From the NCBI RefSeq assembly GCF_030581005.1, contig NZ_JAUQSX010000001.1, positions 868,001 through 932,000 on the forward strand: DNA of 64,000 bases. Direction: 5' to 3'. This stretch comes from Hymenobacter mellowenesis. Lineage in GTDB: Bacteria; Bacteroidota; Bacteroidia; Cytophagales; Hymenobacteraceae. The notes under the pieces were generated by a model. The model was not told the origin of the DNA and searched no databases. It worked only from the letters and a program-made list of their open reading frames with translations. Made by a program: the position numbers and the translations under genes. Shown here piece by piece: positions 43,211 through 51,842 of this stretch. Position 1 is the first letter of the stretch. The number at the start of each line of letters is the position of its first letter.

Positions 43211-43232
43211 GCCGGCAAAAGGCTTTGCCGGC
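43211..43232. terminator. Hairpin between convergent genes, weak terminator
   Basis: GCCGGCAAA and TTTGCCGGC pair exactly around AGGC. There is no T-tract beyond the stem, so terminator activity is uncertain. It lies in the 78-nt convergent gap. Confidence 0.45.
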
Positions 43233-43259
43233 AATGCAATCGAAGAGTGTGCCCGGAGC

Positions 43260-45722
43260 TTACTGCCCGGCTCCGCCCCGGTCCCCGACGGGCCTGAGGT
43301 TGGTTTCGAACAGCTTGAGAATGCGTTTGTACTCGTCGGTCCACGAGGAAGGCTCCACGAAGCCGTGGTCTTCGACGGGGTACACGGCTAGCTCCCAGTT
43401 CTCCTTTTTCAGCTCGATGAGGCGTTGCGACAGGCGCACGATGTCCTGGAAATGCACGTTGGTGTCCACCATGCCGTGGCACATGAGCAGCGCGCCTTTC
43501 AGGCCGTTGGCGTAGTTGATGGGCGACGAGCGGGCGTAGGCCAGGGAGTCGTTGTAGGGCTCGTTGAGGATGTTATCGGTGTAGCCGTGGTTGTAGTGTG
43601 CCCAGTCCGTGACGGAGCGCAACGCCGCACCGGCCCGGAACACCTCGGGCTGCGTGAACATGGCCATGAGCGTGATAAATCCACCGTAGGAGCCGCCGTA
43701 GATGCCGATGCGCTGCGGACTGACGCCGTACTTCTCGGCCAGCAGCTTGGCGCCGTCCACGTGGTCCGAGAGGTCCTTGCCGCCCATGTAGCGGTAGATG
43801 CCCGTGCGCACGTCGCGCCCGTAGCCGGCCGAGCCGCGGTAGTCGATATCGAGCACGGTGTAGCCCTTTTCCACCAGCAGGTTGTTGAACATGTACTCGC
43901 GCGAGTACTGGCTCCACCACTTGTGGGCGTTCTGCAAATAGCCGGCGCCGTGCACGAATATCACGGCCGGGCCCTGGGCCACGGGGTTGGCCGGGCGGTA
44001 GAGGCGGGCGTACACGTCGGCCCCGTCGCGGGCTTTGATGGTGATGATTTCGGGGTCGCGCCACGGGTAGCCCTCAAATTCCGGCGTGGTGCTGTGGGTG
44101 AGCTGCCGCATCGGGGCCCCGGGCTTGTTGGCCATCACAAACAGTTCCCAGGGCTTGTTGGTGTAGCTGTAGCGCACGGCCAGCGTGCGGCCGTCGGGCG
44201 ATACGGCCACCTCGTGCGCGCCGGGCCGGGTGGTGATTTGCTGGAGCGCGCCGCCGTTTAGGGGCAGCTGGTAGAAATGCCGTTCGCCGGGGTGGGTGGC
44301 GTTGGCGGTGAGGTACCAGGTTTTGCGGTCGCGGCTCAGCTGGGCGCTCTGAATTTCAAACTTGCCGCTGGTGAGGGCTTTTTTCTGGCCGGTGGTCACG
44401 TCCACGGTGTAGAGGTGGCTGTAGCCGGTTTCCTCGCTTTGGAACCACACGCGGCGGTTGTCGGGCAGCCAGCCCACGCTGCCGGCCGCGTAGCCAATGC
44501 CCGGGCCGTTCACCCAGGCATCGTCGTGCTGGCGGTCGAGCAGCTTGATTTTTTGGGTGGCCGGGTCCAGGCCTACTATCCACCGGTCCTTGTTGTCGGT
44601 GGTGCGCATCACCAGAAACGCCTGCTGCCCATCGGCCGACCAGTACGGGCCAAACGGCTGCACGCGGCGCAGCTCGGGGGTGGGCTTTTTGGCTTTGCTG
44701 GCGGCGGCCTTGGCCGAGTCGGCGGGCAAGGGGGCTTTGGCGGGCAGCTGGTATTCTTTGCGGTAGGCCGGCAGCTCGTCCAGGCCTTTCAATTCCTTGT
44801 AGCCCAGCACGAAGGTGGTGTCGCGGGCCACGTCGTAGATGCCCAGCTCCTCGGCCGTTTGGGGCGCGCCCACTTTGGTGCGGCTCGAAATATCTTCCGT
44901 GAAGCCCGAGGCCGTGACGTAGCTGGGAACCAGCGCCACCTTGGCTGCCGTGGGCTCCTGCCGCAGGGTGTAGGTCACGTAGCGGCCGTCGGGGCTGAGC
45001 TGCAGGTTGGCCACGGTTTGCAGGCCCAAGTAAATGGCTTTGGGCTGCAGCCGGGCCAGGGCTTTTTGCTGGCGCTCCTGGGCCTGCCTGTCCTGGTCGC
45101 GCAGGCGCACCACCTCAAACAGCGTCAGCTGCTGGGCGCGCAGGTAGCGCTCGGCCTTGTCGGTGGGCGTGGGGCTGGCGGGCTTGCTGCCCTTGCGGAA
45201 GTCGGTGCGCTGCACGGTTTCGCCCGTGGCGGGGTTCCAGGTATAAAGATTTTGAGCGCGCACGTAGCTCACGAGCTTGCCTTGCCGCGCAAAATCGGGC
45301 GTGCTTTCGCGCTCGGTGGTGTTCGTCACGCGCCGGATTTTCTGCGTTTTGAGGTCGAGCAGGTAAATGTCGCCTTCGCGCTCGTACACCTTGCGGGTGT
45401 AGGCGTCGTCGTAGGCGCCGGTGCTGGCGGGCAGTTCCCGCTGCTCGCGCTGGCTCACTTTGCGCGGCACGGCCGGGCCCGTGGGCGCCACCTGGTAGAG
45501 CGAGTCGCGCCGGTCCTTGGTGGGGTTCCAGCTGAAATAGATGCGGCGGCCATCCTCGGCCCAGTAGATGTTGGCCGGCGCGGTGCCCACCCACTGCGCC
45601 GGCTCGCGCATGATTTTATCGACGGTGAGCGGGGCCAGGCTCCCGGCCGCGGTGGCAGGCGCCTGGGCCAGTGCAGATTGGGCGGCCACCGCCAACAGTC
45701 CTAAAAGGTAAAGATTACGCAT
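43260..45722 (-). CDS. S9 family (DPP IV/acylaminoacyl-type) peptidase, exported
   Basis: An 820-residue serine peptidase. From the ATG at 45720-45722 the signal peptide is MRNLYLLGLLAVAAQSALAQ. A beta-propeller of about 550 residues follows (WTADG-like blades such as NIYWAEDGRRIYFSW and LQLSPDGRYVTYTL). The alpha/beta-hydrolase end has Ser in GIYGGSYGGFITL, Asp in HGMVDTNVHFQD and His in VEDHGFVEPSSW. It probably digests peptides in the periplasm. The open frame extends 37 codons higher, but the signal peptide fixes the start. Confidence 0.9.
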   Translation of the reverse strand: MRNLYLLGLLAVAAQSALAQAPATAAGSLAPLTVDKIMREPAQWVGTAPANIYWAEDGRRIYFSWNPTKDRRDSLYQVAPTGPAVPRKVSQREQRELPASTGAYDDAYTRKVYEREGDIYLLDLKTQKIRRVTNTTERESTPDFARQGKLVSYVRAQNLYTWNPATGETVQRTDFRKGSKPASPTPTDKAERYLRAQQLTLFEVVRLRDQDRQAQERQQKALARLQPKAIYLGLQTVANLQLSPDGRYVTYTLRQEPTAAKVALVPSYVTASGFTEDISSRTKVGAPQTAEELGIYDVARDTTFVLGYKELKGLDELPAYRKEYQLPAKAPLPADSAKAAASKAKKPTPELRRVQPFGPYWSADGQQAFLVMRTTDNKDRWIVGLDPATQKIKLLDRQHDDAWVNGPGIGYAAGSVGWLPDNRRVWFQSEETGYSHLYTVDVTTGQKKALTSGKFEIQSAQLSRDRKTWYLTANATHPGERHFYQLPLNGGALQQITTRPGAHEVAVSPDGRTLAVRYSYTNKPWELFVMANKPGAPMRQLTHSTTPEFEGYPWRDPEIITIKARDGADVYARLYRPANPVAQGPAVIFVHGAGYLQNAHKWWSQYSREYMFNNLLVEKGYTVLDIDYRGSAGYGRDVRTGIYRYMGGKDLSDHVDGAKLLAEKYGVSPQRIGIYGGSYGGFITLMAMFTQPEVFRAGAALRSVTDWAHYNHGYTDNILNEPYNDSLAYARSSPINYANGLKGALLMCHGMVDTNVHFQDIVRLSQRLIELKKENWELAVYPVEDHGFVEPSSWTDEYKRILKLFETNLRPVGDRGGAGQ

Positions 45723-45724
45723 CG

Positions 45725-45732
45725 CCAAAGCT
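45725..45732 (-). promoter_or_regulatory. -7 element TAGCTTTG just before the S9 peptidase ATG
   Basis: On the minus strand the octamer ends 2 nt before the ATG, which predicts a leaderless or nearly leaderless mRNA. A TTG at normal spacing is lacking. Confidence 0.4.
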
Positions 45733-45827
45733 ACTTCGCCCGGCCCACGAGGCCACCACCCCGCCGCCAAAACAATTCGCCCCGTTCGCGCGTCTCGTTT
45801 GCTGTCTTTATACTTGATACCCGCTCC

Positions 45828-46892
45828 ATGCAAATAGGAATCAGTTCATTTGGCGAAGTAGCGCCCGCCCACCTCGCCGGCCACGACCACGCCGCCGCCC
45901 AACGCATGCAGGAACTGCTGGTCATGGGCCAGCTGGCCGATGAAACCGGCCTCGACGTGCTGGCCCTCGGTGAGCACCACCGGCCCGACTTCATCATCTC
46001 CGCCCCCGAAGTCATACTGGCGGCCGTGGCGGCCGTCACCAAGCGCATCCGCCTCAGCAGCGCCGTCACCGTGCTCAGCTCCGTCGACCCGGTGCGGACC
46101 TTCCAGAACTTCGCCACCGTCGACCTCATTTCCAACGGCCGGGCCGAGATGATTGCCGGGCGCGGCTCATTCATCGAATCGTTTCCGCTCTTCGGGCAGG
46201 ACTTGAAGGACTACGATGCGCTGTTCATCGAGAAGCTGCAGTTATTCCTCAAAATCAACGACAACGAAGTAGTGACCTGGCAGGGCAAGCACCGCGCCGC
46301 CATTGATGCCAAAGGCGTGTACCCGCGCCCGGCCCAGGCCAAAATCCCGGTTTGGATTGGGGTGGGCGGCACGCCGGCCTCGGTCATTCGGGCCGGGCAG
46401 TTGGGGCTGCCGCTCACCATTGCCATCCTGGGCGGGGCGCCGGCGCAGTACGTGCCGTTTGCCGAGCTCTACCGCGAATCGGCCCAGAAAGCCGGCCACG
46501 ACGTAGCCGCGCTGCAGCTGGCCATCAACTGCCACCTGCACCTGGCCGATACCGCCGAGCAGGCCCGCGACGAGTTTTTCCCGCCCTACTCCACTCTCAT
46601 GAACCGCATCGGCCGCGAGCGGGGCTGGTCGCCCATGGACCGCCGCCACTTCGATTACCTCTGCGGCCCGCAGGGCCCGCTGCTGGTGGGCTCGCCGCAG
46701 GACATCATCGACAAGCTCCTCTACCAGCACCGCCTGTTCAACAACACCCGCTTCCTGGCCCAGCTCGTCATCGAAGGCATTGCGCACCAGAGCGTGCTGC
46801 GCTCCATCGAGCTGCTGGGCACGCAGGTGGCGCCGGCCGTGCGGGCGGCGCTGGGACAGCACACGAGCGCAACCACTACCTTGCCAGCGTAG
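45828..46892 (+). CDS. LLM-class (luciferase-like) flavin-dependent oxidoreductase
   Basis: A 354-residue bacterial-luciferase-type TIM barrel. It opens MQIGISSFGEVAPAHLAG and contains LADETGLDVLALGEHHRPDF, the flavin/substrate HH site, VTVLSSVDPVRTFQNFATVDLISNGRAE and AGRGSFIESFPLF, typical of the group that includes putative oxidoreductases with FMN. The C-terminal FPPYSTLMNRIGRERGW is also in line. The substrate is unknown. It is divergent from the S9 peptidase, 105 nt apart. Confidence 0.88.
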   Translation: MQIGISSFGEVAPAHLAGHDHAAAQRMQELLVMGQLADETGLDVLALGEHHRPDFIISAPEVILAAVAAVTKRIRLSSAVTVLSSVDPVRTFQNFATVDLISNGRAEMIAGRGSFIESFPLFGQDLKDYDALFIEKLQLFLKINDNEVVTWQGKHRAAIDAKGVYPRPAQAKIPVWIGVGGTPASVIRAGQLGLPLTIAILGGAPAQYVPFAELYRESAQKAGHDVAALQLAINCHLHLADTAEQARDEFFPPYSTLMNRIGRERGWSPMDRRHFDYLCGPQGPLLVGSPQDIIDKLLYQHRLFNNTRFLAQLVIEGIAHQSVLRSIELLGTQVAPAVRAALGQHTSATTTLPA

Positions 46893-46925
46893 ACAGAACT
46901 TACTGCTGTTTACGCCCCTGACTTT

Positions 46926-47435
46926 ATGGCGAATATCTTGTGGTCAGCGCTGAACATGCTGGTGCTACTGGGCATCATTTACATTCTGTTTCGGGCCGCA
47001 GGGCTGGTGCGGCGGCACATGGGCTGGGGCGCGGCCGTACTCTTCGGGCTGGCATTACTCCTGATGTGCAGCCGACGCCCCACCAGCCCAGCCGGACCAT
47101 CCAAAAACCTGATTTCCAGAGCACCAAAGTCTGGCCCGGTTTCCAACGCCAGCGCCGGCCACACCATCGACCTCGGCGGCAGCAACAAGCTCTACTTGCG
47201 GGCCGAGTACGATTCTGCCGGCGGCACACTTACCCCGAATGGCCTCTACGCCGGCGTTTCGGGCTTTATGCTCGGGCACGACTGGGAGCCGGCTTTGGGC
47301 CTGCTGCAGCAGCAGGGAACGCGGCTGCACTACTGGACGGTGCTGAACCATCATTGGCTGCTGCTCGGCACCTCAGTTTTCAGCAACGGCCGAGAATTTG
47401 AAGGGCTGATGAAACCCGACCAGCCGCTGCGCTGA
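46926..47435 (+). CDS. Unknown small membrane protein
   Basis: A 169-residue protein with two N-terminal membrane segments (about 5-25, LWSALNMLVLLGIIYILF; and 33-49, GAAVLFGLALLLMC) and a soluble C-terminal domain of about 110 residues (IDLGGSNKLYLRAEYDSAGG, LYAGVSGFMLGHDWEP) of beta character. I do not recognise it. It lies 33 nt after the oxidoreductase gene and may be co-transcribed with it. Confidence 0.6.
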   Translation: MANILWSALNMLVLLGIIYILFRAAGLVRRHMGWGAAVLFGLALLLMCSRRPTSPAGPSKNLISRAPKSGPVSNASAGHTIDLGGSNKLYLRAEYDSAGGTLTPNGLYAGVSGFMLGHDWEPALGLLQQQGTRLHYWTVLNHHWLLLGTSVFSNGREFEGLMKPDQPLR

Positions 47436-47440
47436 AGACG

Positions 47441-47484
47441 CAAAAAAAAGAGTCCGTCTGGCGTACCAGACGGACTCTTTGTTA
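47441..47484. terminator. Bidirectional terminator between the unknown gene and ahcY
   Basis: AAAAAAAAGAGTCCGTCTGG and CCAGACGGACTCTTTGTT form a 13-bp stem with a 4-5 nt loop and A- and T-tracts. It serves both convergent genes. Confidence 0.92.
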
Positions 47485-47508
47485 AAGTATCGTGGAAAGC
47501 CTAGCCTC

Positions 47509-48828
47509 CTAGTAGCGGTACAGGTCCGATTTGAACGGGCCTTCTACCGGCACTTTGATGTAGTCGGCTTGCTTCGGGCTCAGCTCGTCCAGCTCTACGC
47601 CGATTTTGGCGAGGTGCAGGCGGGCCACTTTCTCGTCGAGGTGCTTGGGCAGTGTGTACACTTGGTTCTCGTACTGGTCGGCGCGCTCCCACAGCTCCAG
47701 CTGGGCCAGGGTCTGGTTGGTGAACGAGTTCGACATCACGAACGAGGGGTGACCGGTGGCGCAGCCCAGGTTCACGAGGCGGCCTTCGGCGAGGATAATA
47801 ACCTCTTTGCCTTCGATGGTGTAGAGGTCCACCTGGGGCTTCACCGTGTCTTTGGTGTGGCCGTAGTTGGTGTTCAGCCAAGCCATGTCGATTTCATCAT
47901 CGAAATGGCCGATGTTGCAAACAATGGCCTTATCCTTCAGCGCGCGGAAATGCTCCTCGCGGATGATGTCGCAGTTGCCGGTGGTAGTGATGACGATGTC
48001 GGCGCGCGGAATGGCGTTTTCCATCTTCTTCACTTCGTAGCCGTCCATGGCCGCCTGCAGGGCGCAGATGGGGTCAATTTCGGTCACGATAACGCGAGCG
48101 CCGGCGCCGCTCAGCGAAGCAGCGGTGCCTTTTCCTACGTCGCCGTAGCCGGCCACCACGGCCACTTTGCCGGCCATCATCACGTCGGTAGCCCGACGGA
48201 TGGCGTCCACGGCCGACTCTTTACAGCCGTACTTGTTGTCAAATTTCGACTTCGTCACCGAGTCGTTCACATTGATGGCGGGGAAGGGCAGCGAGCCCTG
48301 CTTCACGCGCTCGTACAGACGCAGCACGCCGGTCGTCGTTTCTTCCGAAACGCCTTTAATGCCAGCGGCCAGCTCGGGATAGCGGTCCAGCACCATGTTG
48401 GTGAGGTCGCCGCCGTCGTCCAGAATCATGTTCAGCGGCTGACGGTCTTCACCGAAGAACAGCGTCTGCTCGATGCACCAGTCGAATTCTTCCTCGTTCA
48501 AACCCTTCCACGCGTAGACGGCGGTACCGGCGGCAGCAATGGCGGCGGCAGCATGGTCTTGGGTCGAGAAGATGTTGCACGACGACCACGTCACCTCCGC
48601 ACCCAGCGCCTGTAGGGTTTCGATGAGCACGGCCGTTTGGATGGTCATGTGCAGGCAGCCGGCAATGCGGGCGCCCTTGAAGGGCTGGCTGTTGCCAAAC
48701 TCCTCACGCAGCGACATCAGGCCGGGCATTTCGGCTTCGGCGAGGCGGATTTCCTTGCGGCCCCATTCGGCCAGGCCCATGTCCTTTACTTTGTACGGAA
48801 CGTACGTTTTCGTCGTGGTTTCCACCAT
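47509..48828 (-). CDS. ahcY: S-adenosylhomocysteinase
   Basis: It hydrolyses S-adenosylhomocysteine to adenosine and homocysteine, clearing the product of methyl transfer. The 439-residue protein has [16 protein letters not shown] and [25 protein letters not shown], the NAD site [16 protein letters not shown] with [13 protein letters not shown] just before, and the conserved C-terminal end FKSDLYRY. metK lies 5.5 kb away, so both halves of the methyl cycle are in the window. A clear TATCTTTG promoter precedes it. Confidence 0.96.
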   Translation of the reverse strand: MVETTTKTYVPYKVKDMGLAEWGRKEIRLAEAEMPGLMSLREEFGNSQPFKGARIAGCLHMTIQTAVLIETLQALGAEVTWSSCNIFSTQDHAAAAIAAAGTAVYAWKGLNEEEFDWCIEQTLFFGEDRQPLNMILDDGGDLTNMVLDRYPELAAGIKGVSEETTTGVLRLYERVKQGSLPFPAINVNDSVTKSKFDNKYGCKESAVDAIRRATDVMMAGKVAVVAGYGDVGKGTAASLSGAGARVIVTEIDPICALQAAMDGYEVKKMENAIPRADIVITTTGNCDIIREEHFRALKDKAIVCNIGHFDDEIDMAWLNTNYGHTKDTVKPQVDLYTIEGKEVIILAEGRLVNLGCATGHPSFVMSNSFTNQTLAQLELWERADQYENQVYTLPKHLDEKVARLHLAKIGVELDELSPKQADYIKVPVEGPFKSDLYRY

Positions 48829-48862
48829 GATAGGATTGAATTGTTGATTCGTCTTTCAACCA

Positions 48863-48891
48863 CAAAGATACGGCATTTGTTCGGGGCCAAA
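48863..48891 (-). promoter_or_regulatory. Promoter of ahcY
   Basis: On the minus strand TTTG (48888-48891), 17 nt, TATCTTTG (48863-48870), then about 34 nt to the ATG. This is one of the best consensus matches in the window. Confidence 0.75.
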
Positions 48892-48895
48892 GAAC

Positions 48896-48930
48896 GAAAA
48901 AGCCTGCACCGGTCAGGTGCAGGCTTTTGA
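48896..48930 (-). terminator. Terminator of the DUF4397 lipoprotein gene
   Basis: AAAAAGCCTGCACC, GGTC, then GGTGCAGGCTTTTG: an 11-bp stem with tracts on both sides. It ends the DUF4397 transcript just before the ahcY promoter. Confidence 0.9.
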
Positions 48931-48960
48931 TTTGGAAAAACGGAAGCTAGCCGTAAAACC

Positions 48961-49713
48961 TTAGTTATTGGTGATAATAACGCCCTGAATCTGCTGAGCC
49001 GCAGGAACACCATTGCCCGATACGCCGCGGACGACAACCGTGTAAATCTTGCCCGCATCAAACGTCTTTGTTCCCGTGCCGGCGCCCGAACCGTCGCCCA
49101 CAGCAACTAGCTGCGTGCGCGTGGTCGTGCCAGAGGTGACAATCAGATTGAGCGGGCCGGCGTTAACTGCCACAAAGCCGGAAGCCGTGCCAAATGCTAC
49201 GTCAGGCGTCAGGTCGGTTGGGCTACCTGTGGGCGTGGGCGATGGAATCGACAAACGAACCGGCGTGGGTGCCCCCACACCCAGATGGACAATGCGGACC
49301 TTGGCAGTGCCGGAGGCCGGAGCCGTCAGGTCGTCAACTACCGGCAGCAGGTCGACGCTGCCGATGGTAGCAGCTGGTGAATAAGCAAACACCGAATAGC
49401 TCTGGTCTTTCAGAAGTGTTATTGTTTTGTTCGACAGCTGAGCCGTGCCATTATTAGCCTTAACGACGATGCTCCCGGTATTGACCGCGGTATAGGCAGA
49501 ATTCTGGCCGTAGTTGACCTGCCCAATTTGTTGGTCGTTGGCTAAGGCGGTTATCGGCGTAGAGTTGGCCGCGGCAGCGGCGTGTACCACCATTATTTTG
49601 CCTTGGTCGGGCGCCGGGGTGGGCGCCGGCGTGTCGGATTTGCCGCAGGCAGCCAGTAGCAACGTAGCGGGAACCAAGGCCCGCAAAGCACGAGGGATGA
49701 AGGATGTTTGCAT
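48961..49713 (-). CDS. DUF4397 domain lipoprotein
   Basis: A 250-residue protein with a lipobox (PATLLLAAC, Cys 23) and a linker rich in Pro and Ala (GKSDTPAPTPAPDQG). The body has the paired beta-sandwich pattern of DUF4397: KIMVVHAAAAANSTPITALAN near the start and KVRIVHLGVGAPTPVRLSI in the middle, ending DAGKIYTVVVRGVSG. It sits in the outer or inner membrane facing the periplasm; its function is unknown. The terminator downstream suggests a single-gene unit. Confidence 0.85.
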   Translation of the reverse strand: MQTSFIPRALRALVPATLLLAACGKSDTPAPTPAPDQGKIMVVHAAAAANSTPITALANDQQIGQVNYGQNSAYTAVNTGSIVVKANNGTAQLSNKTITLLKDQSYSVFAYSPAATIGSVDLLPVVDDLTAPASGTAKVRIVHLGVGAPTPVRLSIPSPTPTGSPTDLTPDVAFGTASGFVAVNAGPLNLIVTSGTTTRTQLVAVGDGSGAGTGTKTFDAGKIYTVVVRGVSGNGVPAAQQIQGVIITNN

Positions 49714-49856
49714 AATAAAAGCAGCTAAAAAGGGTGAAGCAGGCCGCTTGAAAAACCACGGCTCGGCCCGGCCTGAACGTGTGCGCTAACTGGTTTGTTG
49801 AGTTAGCGGCGCAAAAAAGTAGAGCCCACGGGTATTTTCTCCTTCCGCGCGCATTC

Positions 49857-49864
49857 TATCTTTG
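49857..49864 (+). promoter_or_regulatory. -7 element TATCTTTG 4 nt before an ATG
   Basis: An exact octamer ending 4 nt before the ATG at 49869, as with the patatin gene. It predicts a leaderless mRNA and supports this start. Confidence 0.5.
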
Positions 49865-49868
49865 TTAT

Positions 49869-50480
49869 ATGCACAAACTTAATGGGTTGACTGCCGCACC
49901 GCGGCGGCTTCGCGGCGCAGCGGCTATGGCCTTGGTTTTTACGGCGCTTACCGCCGCGCAGGCGCAACAGGCGCCCGCCACCATCCGCCTCCACCCCGAC
50001 GACGCCGAGCGCGGCCTAGGCGGCCCGCAGCACAATTTCGAGTTCCTGCCCCCCGGCGTGGGCGGCGACCAGTACCAGTCGGCCGGCTTCTTCGGCCAGA
50101 AGCTGCGCCCCTACCTGGCCGGCCATCCCGAAGCCCTGGCCTACCTCGACCAGTACCGCCGCCAGAAGACCACGTTTCTGATTGACCGGATAGTGGCCGT
50201 GGGCTCGTTTGGCCTGTGGGGCCAGCAAATCCTGGCCGGCGACGAGCGGCAGTACTTCAACAACACCCAGAAAGTGGCCTTGGGCGTATTTGCCACCAGC
50301 CTGCTGGCCACGGTGTTCATCAACCGCAACACCAACACCTATTTCAAACGCGCCGTGGACTCATACAACGGAAGCCCGGCGCACGGCAGCGTGTGGCCGC
50401 GCCTGCGCCCCACCAACGTGGGCCTGGGCCTGGCGCCCGCGGGCCAGCCGGTACTCAGCCTAGGCTGGGCGGTGCGCTAA
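49869..50480 (+). CDS. Unknown exported protein
   Basis: A 203-residue protein. The start at 49869 gives MHKLNGLTAAPRRLRGAAAM and a signal peptide ending AQAQQAP; an earlier start at 49779 would bury that signal. The mature part begins ATIRLHPDDAERGLGG, has a helix pair (FLIDRIVAVGSFGLWGQQ and KVALGVFATSLLATVFI) that may enter the membrane, and ends PAGQPVLSLGWAVR. I do not recognise a family. Confidence 0.62.
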   Translation: MHKLNGLTAAPRRLRGAAAMALVFTALTAAQAQQAPATIRLHPDDAERGLGGPQHNFEFLPPGVGGDQYQSAGFFGQKLRPYLAGHPEALAYLDQYRRQKTTFLIDRIVAVGSFGLWGQQILAGDERQYFNNTQKVALGVFATSLLATVFINRNTNTYFKRAVDSYNGSPAHGSVWPRLRPTNVGLGLAPAGQPVLSLGWAVR

Positions 50481-50617
50481 GCAGTAGTAAGTATTGAGTA
50501 GCAAGTAGCAAGAATTGAGACAAGGGGCTGCTCATCATAGCAGAAACCTCCCGCCTCCTGCTACTTGCTATTTGGCTCCTGCTACTTGGCTCTTGTTTTC
50601 CCGTATAGGCTTCTTCA
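50481..50617. repeat. Short tandem and inverted AGTAGCAAG repeats
   Basis: AGTAGCAAGTAGCAAG near 50497 is answered by CTGCTACTTGCT and CTGCTACTTGGCTC near 50557-50592, so the gap can fold on itself. It resembles the AGCAACTGACAAC repeat at 63141-63222 in design. It lies between the unknown gene and the methyltransferase gene. Confidence 0.6.
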
Positions 50618-51826
50618 ATGGACTACCCCCTGCCCGAAGCGGCCCGGCGTTACGTGGCCGCGCACCTACATGACGACCCCGCTCACCTGGCCCTGCAAGC
50701 CCGCCGCCACCCCGGCCTGCCCGTGCCCGAACTGGTGCGCCAGATTCAGGCCCGCCAGAAGGCCCGCGTGAAACTGCCCGAATGGGCTGACAACCCCGAC
50801 CTGATTTTCCCGCCCGCCCTTTCCGTCGAGCAGGCGTCGTCGGCGCGCACGGCGGCCTTCAAAGCCAGCCTGGTGGAGGGCCAGCGCCTGGCCGACCTCA
50901 CCGGCGGCTTCGGAGCCGATTCGGCGGCATTTGCGGCCCGCGTGGCGCACGTCGACTACGTGGAGCGCAACCCCGCGCTGGCCGAAGTGGTGCGCTACAA
51001 TTTCGGCCAGCTCGGCCTGACCAACGTGGACGTGCACGCCGCCGAGGCGCTGGCATTTCTGAAGGAGACTTCGCAGCATTACGACTGGCTTTACCTCGAC
51101 CCGGCCCGGCGCGACACGGCCGCCCGCAAGATTTTCCTGCTGCGCGACTGCGAGCCCGATGTGGTGAAGCTGCTCCCCCTACTGCTGCACAAGGCCGATA
51201 AGGTGCTGCTCAAAACCTCGCCCATGCTCGATATTGAGCACGCGGTGCAGGGCCTGGGCCACGTGCGCCGCCTCTGGGTGGTGGCCGTGGACAACGAGGT
51301 GAAGGAAGTGCTCTACGAGCTGGGCCAGGAGCCGGCCGTCGACCCCGAGCGCTACGCCCTGAACCTGCGCCGCGACGGCAGCCAGCAGGAATTCCGCCTG
51401 AATCGCGCCCGCGAGGCCCGCGCCATCCCCCGCTACGCGGAAGCCCAGCAATACCTCTACGAGCCCAACGCGGCTGTGCTAAAGGCGGGCGCTTTCCGCA
51501 GCATCGGCACGGCGTTCGAGCTGCTGAAGCTGCACCAGCACAGCCACCTCTACACTTCCGACGTGCTACGGCCGGACTTCCCGGGCCGCATTTTCCGGGT
51601 GCTGGCCGCCGAAAAAGCCGACGGCCCCATCCTTAAAGCCTACCTCGGCCCGGAAGCCCGCGCCCACGTCACCACCCGCAATTTCCCCGATTCGGTGGCC
51701 GATTTCCGGCGTCGCACCGGCATCCGGGAAGGCGGCGAGGTGTACCTCTTCGCCACCACCGACCTGCGCGGCCGGCCCGTGGTGCTGGTGTGCACCAAGG
51801 TGGTGCCCGGCACGGTGCCGGCTTAG
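50618..51826 (+). CDS. Class I SAM-dependent methyltransferase with THUMP-like C-terminal domain
   Basis: A 402-residue enzyme. The SAM motif I is LADLTGGFGADSAAFAAR (about residue 89), motif II is VDYVERNPALAEVV and the active-site strand is YDWLYLDPARRDTA. The C-terminal part (GTAFELLKLHQHSHLYTSD, GRIFRVLAAEKADG) fits the THUMP-like family. The arrangement suggests an RNA base methyltransferase, but the site is unknown. It draws on SAM made by the nearby metK. Confidence 0.85.
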   Translation: MDYPLPEAARRYVAAHLHDDPAHLALQARRHPGLPVPELVRQIQARQKARVKLPEWADNPDLIFPPALSVEQASSARTAAFKASLVEGQRLADLTGGFGADSAAFAARVAHVDYVERNPALAEVVRYNFGQLGLTNVDVHAAEALAFLKETSQHYDWLYLDPARRDTAARKIFLLRDCEPDVVKLLPLLLHKADKVLLKTSPMLDIEHAVQGLGHVRRLWVVAVDNEVKEVLYELGQEPAVDPERYALNLRRDGSQQEFRLNRAREARAIPRYAEAQQYLYEPNAAVLKAGAFRSIGTAFELLKLHQHSHLYTSDVLRPDFPGRIFRVLAAEKADGPILKAYLGPEARAHVTTRNFPDSVADFRRRTGIREGGEVYLFATTDLRGRPVVLVCTKVVPGTVPA

Positions 51827-51842
51827 CGGCCACTTCAACGTT

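Noticed and set aside
44277..45704. 475-codon frame antisense to the S9 peptidase
   Set aside because: Low-complexity Gly/Ala/Val/His product. The peptidase frame has a full catalytic triad and signal peptide.
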